53,120 nt of DNA, taken from assembly GCA_018650465.1 (NCBI GenBank), contig JABIFY010000048.1, positions 1 through 53,120 of the forward strand. Direction: 5' to 3'. Below, piece after piece: positions 8,467 to 17,363 of the stretch (positions are counted from its first letter, which is position 1; every line of letters begins with the position of its first letter). The position numbers and the translations under genes are program-made. Origin of the DNA: Alphaproteobacteria bacterium. Its GTDB lineage: Bacteria; Pseudomonadota; Alphaproteobacteria; UBA2966. Under the pieces are notes generated by a model that was not told where the DNA came from, did not search any database, and saw only the letters and a list, made by a program, of their open reading frames with translations.

Positions 8467-8529
8467 CTTTCTCTGCTCCAGCTGATTTGGAGCTTTATCT
8501 ACATCAAGTTGCGTCAAAGTGACCTCCAG

Positions 8530-8545
8530 CCACAATATATTGTGG
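8530..8545. promoter_or_regulatory. perfect 16-bp palindrome, candidate operator for dsbA
   Basis: CCACAATATATTGTGG is a perfect dyad with no spacer, 64 bp upstream of the dsbA start and just downstream of the GANTC cluster in the direction of transcription. It looks like a homodimeric regulator site. The regulator is not identifiable from this window. Confidence 0.5.
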
Positions 8546-8554
8546 GATACTATG

Positions 8555-8654
8555 GATTCCATTCTGACTCTACAAGCAAATAGAGTCGAATCTTTGGTGT
8601 CTATTATCGGAAGAATTTCCGACCGCCTTACAAGTATTTGGATTCGTTAGATTC
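8555..8654. promoter_or_regulatory. cluster of six GANTC (CcrM) sites upstream of dsbA-smc
   Basis: GANTC pentamers start at 8555, 8566, 8583, 8588, 8641 and 8650. Chance expectation is about 0.4 per 100 bp. Two of them are the arms of a perfect inverted repeat (GACTCTA at 8566-8572, TAGAGTC at 8581-8587). GANTC is the target of CcrM, which is encoded 4 kb away in this window. In Caulobacter, GANTC methylation state controls cell-cycle promoters. Confidence 0.65.
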
Positions 8655-8706
8655 TTATCCATTACTTGCCTGGCAGGTCATAGAAAAACCTGGAATTGCG
8701 ACCAGA

Positions 8707-9258
8707 TTATGACCGCTTTTTTGTGTCGGCAGCTGTAACGCTGCGACCAAATTTGGCCAGGGCATCGCGCAGGTCCGGGTCTTTGGTCAGCTCTACTTCG
8801 GCTTCAATGGCCCGCATCTCTGCCGGGTCCAGTTTCCGGAGTATTTTTTTGGGCTTGATTTCGCCTTTCGGGATCGGGGCCTGGATCAATTTCAGTCGGG
8901 CCACAGCGGCATAGCCGAAAAACTGGTTGATGCGCTGGATTACCTGCGGTTCTTCATGTTGCAGGGCCAGGGCTGCCGCCCCTGCCACACGAATTTGCAA
9001 AGTCCCGGCCCGGCGTTCACTGCGTGGAAAGCTGAGCTTTTCCGGGCTGGTATCGTCGGCCAAATCATTGCCGACGATCTCACGCCAGCGCGTAATGATT
9101 TCCCCCTGCATAAAGCCACGCTTTTGCAGGGTGTCGCGGGTGACACCGGGCATAATCGAGCCAATATTGCGAATTTTACCCCAGCGTCGAGTGGATTTTT
9201 GGTCCTTAGGGGCTTTCTTTTTGGCAGTTGGCTTTTTGTTAGGCTTGTCGTCTGACAT
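8707..9258 (-). CDS. DUF721 / DciA-like protein
   Basis: 183 aa from ATG 9258. A Lys-rich, probably disordered N-terminus (about 1-25, KKPTAKKKAPK) precedes the DUF721 domain (about 35-125), recognisable from LQKRGFMQGEIITRWREIVGNDLADDTSPEKLSF and GTLQIRVAGAAALALQHEEPQVIQRINQFFG. A charged C-terminal tail follows. DUF721 includes DciA, which helps load the DnaB helicase in bacteria that lack DnaC; this protein may do the same, by inference. It is divergent from mutY with 60 bp between start codons, so the two share a promoter region. Confidence 0.8.
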   Translation of the reverse strand: MSDDKPNKKPTAKKKAPKDQKSTRRWGKIRNIGSIMPGVTRDTLQKRGFMQGEIITRWREIVGNDLADDTSPEKLSFPRSERRAGTLQIRVAGAAALALQHEEPQVIQRINQFFGYAAVARLKLIQAPIPKGEIKPKKILRKLDPAEMRAIEAEVELTKDPDLRDALAKFGRSVTAADTKKRS

Positions 9259-9318
9259 GCTGCGATCCGCAGTAATTTGGATGATCACGACTCTTAACAG
9301 ACCAGCCATAAGATTCAC

Positions 9319-10365
9319 ATGCCAAAATCACCTCTCACTTTAGACCCCGTTTCTGCCTTGCTAGCCTGGTATGATAAATACGCCCGTGTCCTGCCCTGGC
9401 GTTTCCGGCCCGGCCAAACCGCAAACCCTTATCACGTTTGGCTGTCAGAGATCATGTTACAGCAAACGACAGTGGTCACGGTCGGCCCCTATTTCAATAA
9501 ATTCCTCAAGCGCTGGCCAACGGTCATTGATCTCGCCGCGGCACCGCTGGATGATGTGCTGGCCAACTGGGCCGGGCTTGGCTATTACGCCCGGGCCCGC
9601 AATTTACACAAATGCGCTGTAGCTGTTGCGGCCAATGGGGGCGTGTTCCCGGATAGCGAAGCCGGATTAATGGATCTGCCCGGCATTGGCCCCTATACCG
9701 CCGCCGCCATCGGGGCCATTGCTTATGATCTGCCGCTGATGCCGGTGGACGGCAATATCGAACGGGTGACTGCTCGATATCTCGCCATCAGCAAACCCTT
9801 GCCTGGGGTGAAGGGTGAATTACGGGACAAGGCACAGAAGTTCAAAACAAACGACCGCCCTGGTGATATGGCGCAGGCCCTGATGGACCTGGGGGCAACG
9901 ATTTGCACCCCGCGCAACCCCACATGTGAAGCCTGCCCAATCAGCAAAGGCTGCAAAGCCTTGGCCAAAGGCATCGCCGCCGACCTGCCAAAACGCTCAC
10001 CTAAAAAACCGCGTCCGGTACGTTATGCCACCATGTTCTGGCTAACCCGCCCCGATGGTCGGGTGCTGCTACAAAAGCGTCCGGAAAAGGGGCTGCTCGG
10101 TAGTATGCTGGGCTTGGCGTCAACGGAATGGCTTGAGGAGCCCGTCGGAAATGTTGAAACCCACGCCCCGGCAAAATCCAAATGGACCGCAGTGGATGGC
10201 ACCGTCGGCCACACCTTTACCCATTTTCACCTTGAGGTCAGTGTGCTGACGGCCAAAACATCAAGAAAAGAAAAGACCGGTGAAATCTGGTTGTTGCCCG
10301 AGGATTTGGGAGACCACGCTGTGCCGACGCTGTTTCGCAAAGTGGGGAAGTTTGTGGCAAGCTGA
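9319..10365 (+). CDS. mutY: A/G-specific adenine glycosylase MutY
   Basis: A 348-aa base-excision repair enzyme that removes adenine mispaired with 8-oxoguanine. The HhH-GPD fold has catalytic Glu44 (WLSEIMLQQTTV), the hairpin LPGIGPYTA (120-128) and catalytic Asp144 (MPVDGNIERV). The 4Fe-4S cluster ligands are Cys196, 203, 206 and 212. The C-terminal NUDIX-like domain (about 230-345) reads 8-oxoG (VGHTFTHFHLEV). The length is typical. The stop codon directly abuts the stop codon of the converging SMP-30 gene with no base in between. Confidence 0.96.
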   Translation: MPKSPLTLDPVSALLAWYDKYARVLPWRFRPGQTANPYHVWLSEIMLQQTTVVTVGPYFNKFLKRWPTVIDLAAAPLDDVLANWAGLGYYARARNLHKCAVAVAANGGVFPDSEAGLMDLPGIGPYTAAAIGAIAYDLPLMPVDGNIERVTARYLAISKPLPGVKGELRDKAQKFKTNDRPGDMAQALMDLGATICTPRNPTCEACPISKGCKALAKGIAADLPKRSPKKPRPVRYATMFWLTRPDGRVLLQKRPEKGLLGSMLGLASTEWLEEPVGNVETHAPAKSKWTAVDGTVGHTFTHFHLEVSVLTAKTSRKEKTGEIWLLPEDLGDHAVPTLFRKVGKFVAS

Positions 10366-11334
10366 CTATCCGCCAGCCACACCTTGTGTATTCACATACA
10401 GCGAATAGAGCGACTGGCTGGAAGCCATGAACAGGCGGTTGCGTTTTGGGCCGCCGAAGCAAACATTGGCGCAGCGTTCGGGCAAGGCGATGCGGCCGAT
10501 TTTGGTGCCGTCGGGGGCGAAGACCAGGACGCCATCGAGGTCAGCCGACCCCATGCCCCAGCCACACCAGAGATTGCCGTCGATATCGCAGCGCATGCCG
10601 TCGGGCGTGCCGCCAGGACCGGCATCTATATGAATCCGCTGGTTGCCTAATTCGCGGCCATTGTCGGCCACATCATAGGCAAGGATTTTGCGGTTGGGCT
10701 CGCCACGGGAATCTACCAGATAGAGAATTTTTTCGTCGGGCGAAAAACACAAGCCATTTGGCCCGAGGGCGTCTGTTGAAACGATTGTTGCCTCGCCGCT
10801 GTCGCCATCGATGCGATAGACGGCTTGCGGGATTTCTGAATCTGCCTTGTGGCCTTCGTAATTGCCGAGGATGCCAAAGACCGGGTCCGTGAACCAAATG
10901 GAGCCGTCGGATTTAACGATGACATCATTGGGGGAATTCAGGGACTTGCCCTGCCAGTTGTCCATCATCACGGTAAGGCTGCCGTCATGTTCGGTTCTGG
11001 TCACGCGCCTGCCACCATGTTCACAGGAAACCAGGCGGCCCTGGCGGTCGCGGGTGGCACCATTGGCAAAATTGGAGGGCTTGCGATAGACGCTGACCTT
11101 GGCGGTTTCTTCTTCCCACTTCAGGATGCGGTTATTGGGAATGTCGCTCCATAACAAATAGCGCCCATCACCAAACCAGACCGGGCCTTCCGACCAGCGA
11201 CAGCCTGTATGCAGACGTTCAACCGCCGCACTGAACACACGATATTGATCAAACCGCGGGTCCAGGGTTTCGATGGCCGGGTCGGGATAGCGCGGATACT
11301 CCCGCCAGCCAGCAGTGGTGGGTTGATCTGTCAT
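10366..11334 (-). CDS. SMP-30/gluconolactonase/LRE family protein
   Basis: A 322-aa six-bladed beta-propeller lactonase. The metal-site elements of the SMP-30 family are present: Glu49 in WSEGPVWF, an Asn in SPNDVIVKSDGSIWFTDP, and an Asp in GTPDGMRCDIDGNLW. Such enzymes hydrolyse sugar lactones such as gluconolactone or xylonolactone, using a divalent cation. There is no signal peptide, so it is cytoplasmic. The substrate cannot be chosen from sequence and there are no sugar-catabolic neighbours. It is followed downstream by nothing on its own strand, and lies 22 bp before the end of ccrM, on the same strand. Confidence 0.88.
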   Translation of the reverse strand: MTDQPTTAGWREYPRYPDPAIETLDPRFDQYRVFSAAVERLHTGCRWSEGPVWFGDGRYLLWSDIPNNRILKWEEETAKVSVYRKPSNFANGATRDRQGRLVSCEHGGRRVTRTEHDGSLTVMMDNWQGKSLNSPNDVIVKSDGSIWFTDPVFGILGNYEGHKADSEIPQAVYRIDGDSGEATIVSTDALGPNGLCFSPDEKILYLVDSRGEPNRKILAYDVADNGRELGNQRIHIDAGPGGTPDGMRCDIDGNLWCGWGMGSADLDGVLVFAPDGTKIGRIALPERCANVCFGGPKRNRLFMASSQSLYSLYVNTQGVAGG

Positions 11335-11356
11335 ATTATGCTCAGTTCAGCTTATC

Positions 11357-12500
<1,144 letters not shown>

Positions 12501-12507
12501 CAAATAG

Positions 12508-13119
12508 TTACGAAATTTTAATAAGTTTTTGGATTGGGGCAAATGATGTGCGATGATGAATCGTGACCCCTAGATGTTGCAGGCCGAGCTGATGTTCGGG
12601 GGTGCCATAACCCTGATTTTTTTTCCAGCCATAGCCCGGAAACTGTTGATCGAGGTCTGCCATGAGGCGATCCCGTGTCACTTTTGCCACGATTGAGGCC
12701 GCTGCGATGGACAGGGATTTACCATCACCCCTGATGATCGTTTCCGCCGGGCAAGGCAGTTCAGTGGGCAGGCGATTACCATCTATCAAGGCAAAATCCG
12801 GCCCTGGCTGGTCGCAATCAAACAAACCACGCAGCGCTCGACGCATGGCCAGCATGGTGGCTTCCAGAATATTCAGCTCATCAATTTCAGCCACACTGGC
12901 CATACCTACAGCGAAACGGGCACTGGCCAGGATTGGGTCATACAAGGCTTCCCGCTTTTTTTTGCTGAGCTTTTTGGAATCATCCATACCCGGCGGCATG
13001 TTGTCCCTGTCCAATATGACGGCTGCCGCCACAACCGGCCCGGCCCAGGGACCGCGCCCGGCTTCATCGACACCTGCCACCAGACCGTCATGGGCGTTTT
13101 CATATTCCAGATCAGGCAT
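12508..13119 (-). CDS. rnhB: ribonuclease HII
   Basis: A 203-aa enzyme that cuts RNA in RNA-DNA hybrids and removes misincorporated ribonucleotides. The N-terminal motif VAGVDEAGRGPWAGPV supplies Asp18 and Glu19 of the DEDD active site. A third acidic residue lies in DFALIDGN, and SIAAASIVAKVTRDRLM is the conserved C-terminal helix. Normal length. It is probably co-transcribed with ccrM downstream, though ccrM may have its own GANTC-controlled promoter. Confidence 0.96.
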   Translation of the reverse strand: MPDLEYENAHDGLVAGVDEAGRGPWAGPVVAAAVILDRDNMPPGMDDSKKLSKKKREALYDPILASARFAVGMASVAEIDELNILEATMLAMRRALRGLFDCDQPGPDFALIDGNRLPTELPCPAETIIRGDGKSLSIAAASIVAKVTRDRLMADLDQQFPGYGWKKNQGYGTPEHQLGLQHLGVTIHHRTSFAPIQKLIKIS

Positions 13120-13131
13120 GGAGGATTACTG

Positions 13132-13554
13132 TCACCCCGGCTCCCAGTCAGGTGCAGCCATTTCAAAACCGGCGAAATCGAAGGCCGGGCTGACGGTGCA
13201 GCCGACAAGGGTCCAGTCGCCGGTTGGTTTGGCGCTTTGCCAGGCCATCTCAGGCACGATGATTTGTGGTTGTTGGCCATTTACCAGGTCTGGTCCCAAC
13301 AAGTGGACTTTTGTGCTCTTGCCATCTTCGCTGATCGATAGCTTCAGGGTGTCACCTGCGTAATAGTGCCAGATTTCTGTGGCATCAACCCGGTGCCAGT
13401 GGGATCGCTCGCCTGCGCTCAGCAAGTAATAAATGGCTGTTCCGGTACCACGCGCTTCCCCGGCCTCATGCCGCCAGGTTTCTGCAAAATGGCCGCCCTC
13501 CGGATGGGGCTGCAGACCCAGACGTTTGATGATTGCCGCAGCGTCAGAATTCAC
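13132..13554 (-). CDS. DUF985 cupin-like protein
   Basis: A 140-aa single-domain protein with the cupin_5/DUF985 pattern: PHPEGGHFAETWR near the start, TAIYYLLSAGERSHWHRVDATEIWHYYAGD in the middle split by a turn, and LVGCTVSPAFDFAGFEMA at the end. The His residues of HWHRVD and IWHYY are the likely metal ligands. The enzymatic role of the family is not established. It lies between gloB (3-bp gap) and rnhB (12-bp gap), so gloB, this gene, rnhB and ccrM probably form one transcript. Confidence 0.85.
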   Translation of the reverse strand: MNSDAAAIIKRLGLQPHPEGGHFAETWRHEAGEARGTGTAIYYLLSAGERSHWHRVDATEIWHYYAGDTLKLSISEDGKSTKVHLLGPDLVNGQQPQIIVPEMAWQSAKPTGDWTLVGCTVSPAFDFAGFEMAAPDWEPG

Positions 13555-13557
13555 GGG

Positions 13558-14328
13558 CTAAAAATTGTCCTTGCGTGTGCGGACTTCGGCAAAGACGGCG
13601 ACGGGGTCTGAACCAGGCATACCGACAACATTTTGCAGGGCCTCTTGATCGGCGCGCATAAAGGGATTTGTGGCCAGTTCATCACCAATAGTTGACGGCA
13701 CGGTTGGTTTGCCGTCCGCCCGCAGGGCGCGGATTTGATTGCCGCGGCTGACCAGTTTGCTGTTGGCTGGTTCAATCGTCAGGGCGAAATTCAAATTGGC
13801 TTCTGTATATTCGTGGGCGCAATATATTTTTGTGGCAGGTGGCAAATCACGTAATTTGTCCAGTGACGTCCACATCTGCTCAAAGGTGCCCTCAAAGACC
13901 CGGCCACAGCCCAGGGCGAACAGGGTGTCGCCACAGAACAGGGCGTCTGATTGTTCAAACCAATAGGCATTATGTCCGGCCGTATGGCCCGGCACGTCAA
14001 AGACTAATGCGACGGATGAGCCAAAGGTAAAGGTATCGCCATCCCCAAGGGCCAGATCAATGCCGGGAATGCGTTCCTGCTCCATACGGGGGCCGACAAT
14101 CTGGCAGTCATATTTTTCTTTCAGTTCCAGATTGGCTCCGGTGTGGTCGCCATGGTGATGGGTGTTGATAATCCAGTCCAGGGTCCAGCCCCGGTCTTCC
14201 AGTGCTGCAACGACTGGCCCGCCTACCGCCGGGTCAACGACACCGGTTATGCCACTGTCTTCATCATGGGCAAGATAGACATAGTTGTCGGAAAGAACCG
14301 GAATTTGCACGACTTCAATGTGGGCCAC
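13558..14328 (-). CDS. gloB: hydroxyacylglutathione hydrolase (glyoxalase II)
   Basis: A 256-aa metallo-beta-lactamase-fold enzyme that hydrolyses S-D-lactoylglutathione to lactate and glutathione, the second step of methylglyoxal detoxification. The metal motif THHHGDH is at 56-62. The second ligand set is GHTAGHNAYW and GDTLFALGCGRVFEG; the glutathione-binding C-terminus has CAHEYTEANLNFA and RTRKDNF. Normal length. It leads a minus-strand run with the DUF985 gene, rnhB and ccrM and is divergent from the methyltransferase gene. Confidence 0.95.
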   Translation of the reverse strand: MAHIEVVQIPVLSDNYVYLAHDEDSGITGVVDPAVGGPVVAALEDRGWTLDWIINTHHHGDHTGANLELKEKYDCQIVGPRMEQERIPGIDLALGDGDTFTFGSSVALVFDVPGHTAGHNAYWFEQSDALFCGDTLFALGCGRVFEGTFEQMWTSLDKLRDLPPATKIYCAHEYTEANLNFALTIEPANSKLVSRGNQIRALRADGKPTVPSTIGDELATNPFMRADQEALQNVVGMPGSDPVAVFAEVRTRKDNF

Positions 14329-14432
14329 TTTGGGAACTCCTGAAAAATAGGTGAGGCACAGTTATATCATGAACGCCAATTCTGCCAATCCGCTACATTC
14401 GCAATCATCAAGTATCATGTTAAACTCGCGGT

Positions 14433-15188
14433 ATGCGCCCTGATGTAATTGATCTCGCCCATTTTTATGCCAGCCACCTGGGCCAGGTGGCGCGGCGTAT
14501 CATTCGTCGCCGTATTCGTCTGGCATGGCCTGACGTCAAGGGATTGCGGGTTCTGGGTATTGGTTACGCGACACCTTATATGTCGCCGTTCCGGGAAGAA
14601 TCTGAACGCTCTCTCGCTGTGATGCCGGCGACCCAGGGCGTTGTGCACTGGCCCAGGGATGGCGCTAATCTTGTGGTCTTGTCCGAAGAACGAGAGCTGC
14701 CTTTTCCAGACGAATCTGTTGATCGGGTTGTGCTGGTTCATGCGGTTGAGAATGCCGAACAAATCGCACCTTTGCTGGAAGAAGTCTGGCGCATTTTGAC
14801 GCCACCGGGACGATTGCTGGTCGTTGTGCCCAACCGTCGCGGCCTGTGGGCACGATTTGAATCGACGCCCTTTGGTCATGGTCGACCCTATTCGCCGCCC
14901 CAGCTGACGCGGTTATTGCGAGAAACGAACTTTTCGCCAGCTATTGTTGAGCCTGCCCTGTTTGTGCCGCCTGGCCAGTGGCGCATGATTTTGCGGGCAG
15001 CCAATTTGTTCGAACGTTTCGGTCAGCGCTGGGGATTGGGACTGGCCGGTGTCTTGGTGGTTGAAGCCGGGAAACAGGTCTATGCCCTGCCCACACAAAG
15101 CCAGACGCACAAGAAAAAGAAAGGCCCGCGCGTAACAAGACCTCTTCGAGGCGGCGTGACGACCCGTTCAACAGGGGATAAATCCTGA
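14433..15188 (+). CDS. SAM-dependent methyltransferase-like protein
   Basis: A 251-aa protein with a class I methyltransferase-like core: LRVLGIGYATPYM (38-50) as the SAM-loop equivalent, ELPFPDESVDRVVLVHAVEN (motif IV region) and EEVWRILTPPGRLLVVVPNRRGLWAR (motif VI). The glycine loop is weaker than the usual GxGxG, so SAM binding is likely but not certain. The C-terminus is Lys/Arg-rich. Homologues commonly sit next to and divergent from gloB in alphaproteobacteria. The substrate is unknown. Confidence 0.8.
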   Translation: MRPDVIDLAHFYASHLGQVARRIIRRRIRLAWPDVKGLRVLGIGYATPYMSPFREESERSLAVMPATQGVVHWPRDGANLVVLSEERELPFPDESVDRVVLVHAVENAEQIAPLLEEVWRILTPPGRLLVVVPNRRGLWARFESTPFGHGRPYSPPQLTRLLRETNFSPAIVEPALFVPPGQWRMILRAANLFERFGQRWGLGLAGVLVVEAGKQVYALPTQSQTHKKKKGPRVTRPLRGGVTTRSTGDKS

Positions 15189-15209
15189 TGTTTTACACCT
15201 GAAAAGCCC

Positions 15210-15246
15210 GACAAGGCAGGTAAGAAAGTCTATAGTTTGCCTTGTC
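15210..15246. repeat. 9-bp inverted repeat between methyltransferase and chorismate mutase genes
   Basis: GACAAGGCA (15210-15218) and TGCCTTGTC (15238-15246) are exact reverse complements with a 19-base loop. There is no U-run on either side. It lies 79 bp before the chorismate mutase start and could be an operator or a leader hairpin for the aromatic amino acid genes. Confidence 0.4.
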
Positions 15247-15324
15247 TTCAAAGGGGATTCAGGACTACTAATATGCGCTTCGCGACATAGTGAAACCCAA
15301 ACAACATAGAGCCAGCGACAAATT

Positions 15325-16212
15325 ATGAGCCGCACAACAAACAATCTCGATAAATTGCGCAAGCAGATTGACGACATCGACAACAAGATGCTGGATCTGT
15401 TGATGCAGCGCACCGATGTCGTTGAGCAAATCGGTGAAGCCAAGCGCCAGGATTCTGCTGCCGTAGATTTGTCTGGCTCGCTTAACATGCGCCCGGCCCG
15501 CGAAGCGCGTTTAATGCGACGTCTTTTGGGCCGCCACGACGGTCGCTTGCCAGAAATTGTTGTGGCCCGCATCTGGCGCGAAATGATTTCCGCTTTCACC
15601 ATGCAACAAGGCCCCTTGAAAGTGGCCGTTTGCGCACCGGAAAAGTCGGTTGCCTATTGGGACTTGTCGCGCATGCAATTTGGCTCAGCCACGCCCATGA
15701 CATTACACCGCAGCCATGGCGTTGTACTCAGAGCCGTCTCTGCCGGAGATGGGACTGTCGGGATTTTGCCATTGCCACAGGATGGGGAAGGGGATGCCTG
15801 GTGGACGCATCTTGCCGTTGACGCAGAAAATGCGCCCCGTGTTATTGCCCGCCTGCCTTTTGTGCAAGATCGCACCGCCTGGTTTGAAGGCATGGGGGCC
15901 CTGGCCATCGCGCCAATTGATCACGAAGACAGTGATAACGATATTTCCATGATCGTCATTGCCGCGGACCCCCAGATCAGCCGGGCCCGCTTGCACCGGG
16001 AAATGCAAGCTGCCGGATTTGTTGGCCGCATTATTGCGGCGGTGGGGAAGGGCGGTGATCATGCTGAATGGTTGCATCTGGTTGAAGTGGACGGCTATCT
16101 TGCCGCTGACGACAAACGCCTGGCTGCCTTCGTCAAAGCTTGTGACGGCGATGTCGAGCGCGTTATCCGCATTGGTGGTTATGCCGTGCCGATGCGAATC
16201 GGCGAAGATTAA
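15325..16212 (+). CDS. chorismate mutase with degenerate prephenate dehydratase-like C-terminus
   Basis: 295 aa. Residues about 8-95 form an AroQ-type chorismate mutase with the expected active-site residues Arg12, Arg29, Lys40, Arg59 and Glu60. It converts chorismate to prephenate. Residues about 98-290 follow the layout of prephenate dehydratase plus an ACT-like domain (LKVAVCAPEKSVAYWDLSRMQFG; VGILPLPQDGEGDAWW), but the catalytic Thr-Arg-Phe motif is not recognisable and the ACT segment (SMIVIAADPQISRARLH) is weak. The tail is probably non-catalytic, perhaps regulatory. It starts a plus-strand unit with the HisC-like and TyrC genes. Confidence 0.85.
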   Translation: MSRTTNNLDKLRKQIDDIDNKMLDLLMQRTDVVEQIGEAKRQDSAAVDLSGSLNMRPAREARLMRRLLGRHDGRLPEIVVARIWREMISAFTMQQGPLKVAVCAPEKSVAYWDLSRMQFGSATPMTLHRSHGVVLRAVSAGDGTVGILPLPQDGEGDAWWTHLAVDAENAPRVIARLPFVQDRTAWFEGMGALAIAPIDHEDSDNDISMIVIAADPQISRARLHREMQAAGFVGRIIAAVGKGGDHAEWLHLVEVDGYLAADDKRLAAFVKACDGDVERVIRIGGYAVPMRIGED

Positions 16213-16264
16213 AGTACCTGAATTTCAACGACAAAGATTACGACAAAAGAAGAGGATCAAAACC

Positions 16265-17359
16265 ATGAGCGGACCAGAACCGCGCCCGGGTATCCTGAAG
16301 GCCCCGGCCTATGTTGGTGGCGCTTCGAAAGCCGAAGGTGCCAATCGCAGCATTAAGCTTTCTTCCAATGAATGTGCCTTGGGCTGTAGTGATAAAGCTG
16401 TTGAAGCCTATCAGACTGTATCGACAGAGTTACATCGCTATCCCGATGGCGGTGCTACTGAATTGCGCCAGGCCCTGGCGGCCCGGCACAATCTGGAGAT
16501 GGATCGTATTGTCTGTGGCGATGGCTCGGACGAAGTGCTTTACATGCTGACCCGCGCCTATGCCGGCCAGGATGAGGAAGTGCTTTTTCATCAACACGGA
16601 TTTGTGGTCTATCGCCTGGCATGTCTGGGGGCAGGGGCCACGCCGACAACCGCACCGGAAATTGATTGCCGGGCTGACGTGGATGCTATGCTGGCCGCCG
16701 TTACCGACAAGACACGGATCGTATTTTTGACCAATCCGGGGGCCGTAGGCACCTATGTGACGGAAGAAGAAGTACGCCGCCTGCATGCCGGTTTGCGCGA
16801 CGATATATTGTTGGTCATCGACGAAGCCTATGCCGAATATGTCACAGCGGAAGATTTTTCATCGTCTATCGATCTGGCCCGCGAGAGCCATAATATTGTG
16901 ATCACGCGTACCTTCTCCAAGGCTTATGGTCTGGCGGCTGTACGCCTGGGCTGGTGTTATGCGCCTGCCCCGGTTGCCGATGTGCTGAACCGTTTGCGTG
17001 GACCTTTTAATGTCACAGCCCCGGCCCAGGCGGCAGGTATTGCAGCCCTGGATGACCAGGATTTTGTTGACCGTGTTGTTGCCCATAATGAAGAATGGCG
17101 CTCTTGGCTGGAGACCAGCCTGAAGGATCAGGGCTATGGCGTTTTGCCCAGTGTCACCAATTTCATGATGGTGAAATTTGATGACGAAGACGATGCCAAT
17201 GCGGCCCAGGCCCACCTGGAAAAACACGGAATTTTGGTGCGGGACATGCGGGCTTATGGATTGGGAGATCACTTGCGAATCACCGTTGGATTGGGCGAAG
17301 ACTGTCGCGCGGTTGATGAAGCCCTGAGTTCGTTTCGATCACAGGATCAAGCGGGCTGA
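16265..17359 (+). CDS. hisC: HisC-like histidinol-phosphate/aromatic aminotransferase
   Basis: 364 aa from ATG 16265 with an AGAGGA site upstream; the frame is open much further back but through the chorismate mutase gene. Fold-type I PLP enzyme: SSNECALG at the N-terminus, DGSDEVLYML (86-95), Asp186 and Tyr189 in IDEAYAEYV, the PLP lysine Lys219 in RTFSKAYGLA, Arg227, and a C-terminal carboxylate-binding Arg in HLRITVGL. Oddly the usual NPNNPTGT loop reads NPGAVGT, one residue shorter and without the Asn that contacts PLP. The setting between chorismate mutase and TyrC suggests a role in tyrosine or phenylalanine transamination rather than histidine synthesis. Confidence 0.88.
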   Translation: MSGPEPRPGILKAPAYVGGASKAEGANRSIKLSSNECALGCSDKAVEAYQTVSTELHRYPDGGATELRQALAARHNLEMDRIVCGDGSDEVLYMLTRAYAGQDEEVLFHQHGFVVYRLACLGAGATPTTAPEIDCRADVDAMLAAVTDKTRIVFLTNPGAVGTYVTEEEVRRLHAGLRDDILLVIDEAYAEYVTAEDFSSSIDLARESHNIVITRTFSKAYGLAAVRLGWCYAPAPVADVLNRLRGPFNVTAPAQAAGIAALDDQDFVDRVVAHNEEWRSWLETSLKDQGYGVLPSVTNFMMVKFDDEDDANAAQAHLEKHGILVRDMRAYGLGDHLRITVGLGEDCRAVDEALSSFRSQDQAG

Positions 17360-17363
17360 CACC

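Noticed and set aside
15168-15602. Minus-strand 144-aa frame over the chorismate mutase start
   Set aside because: It is a shadow of the conserved AroQ coding sequence and its Arg/Ser-rich translation has no family pattern.
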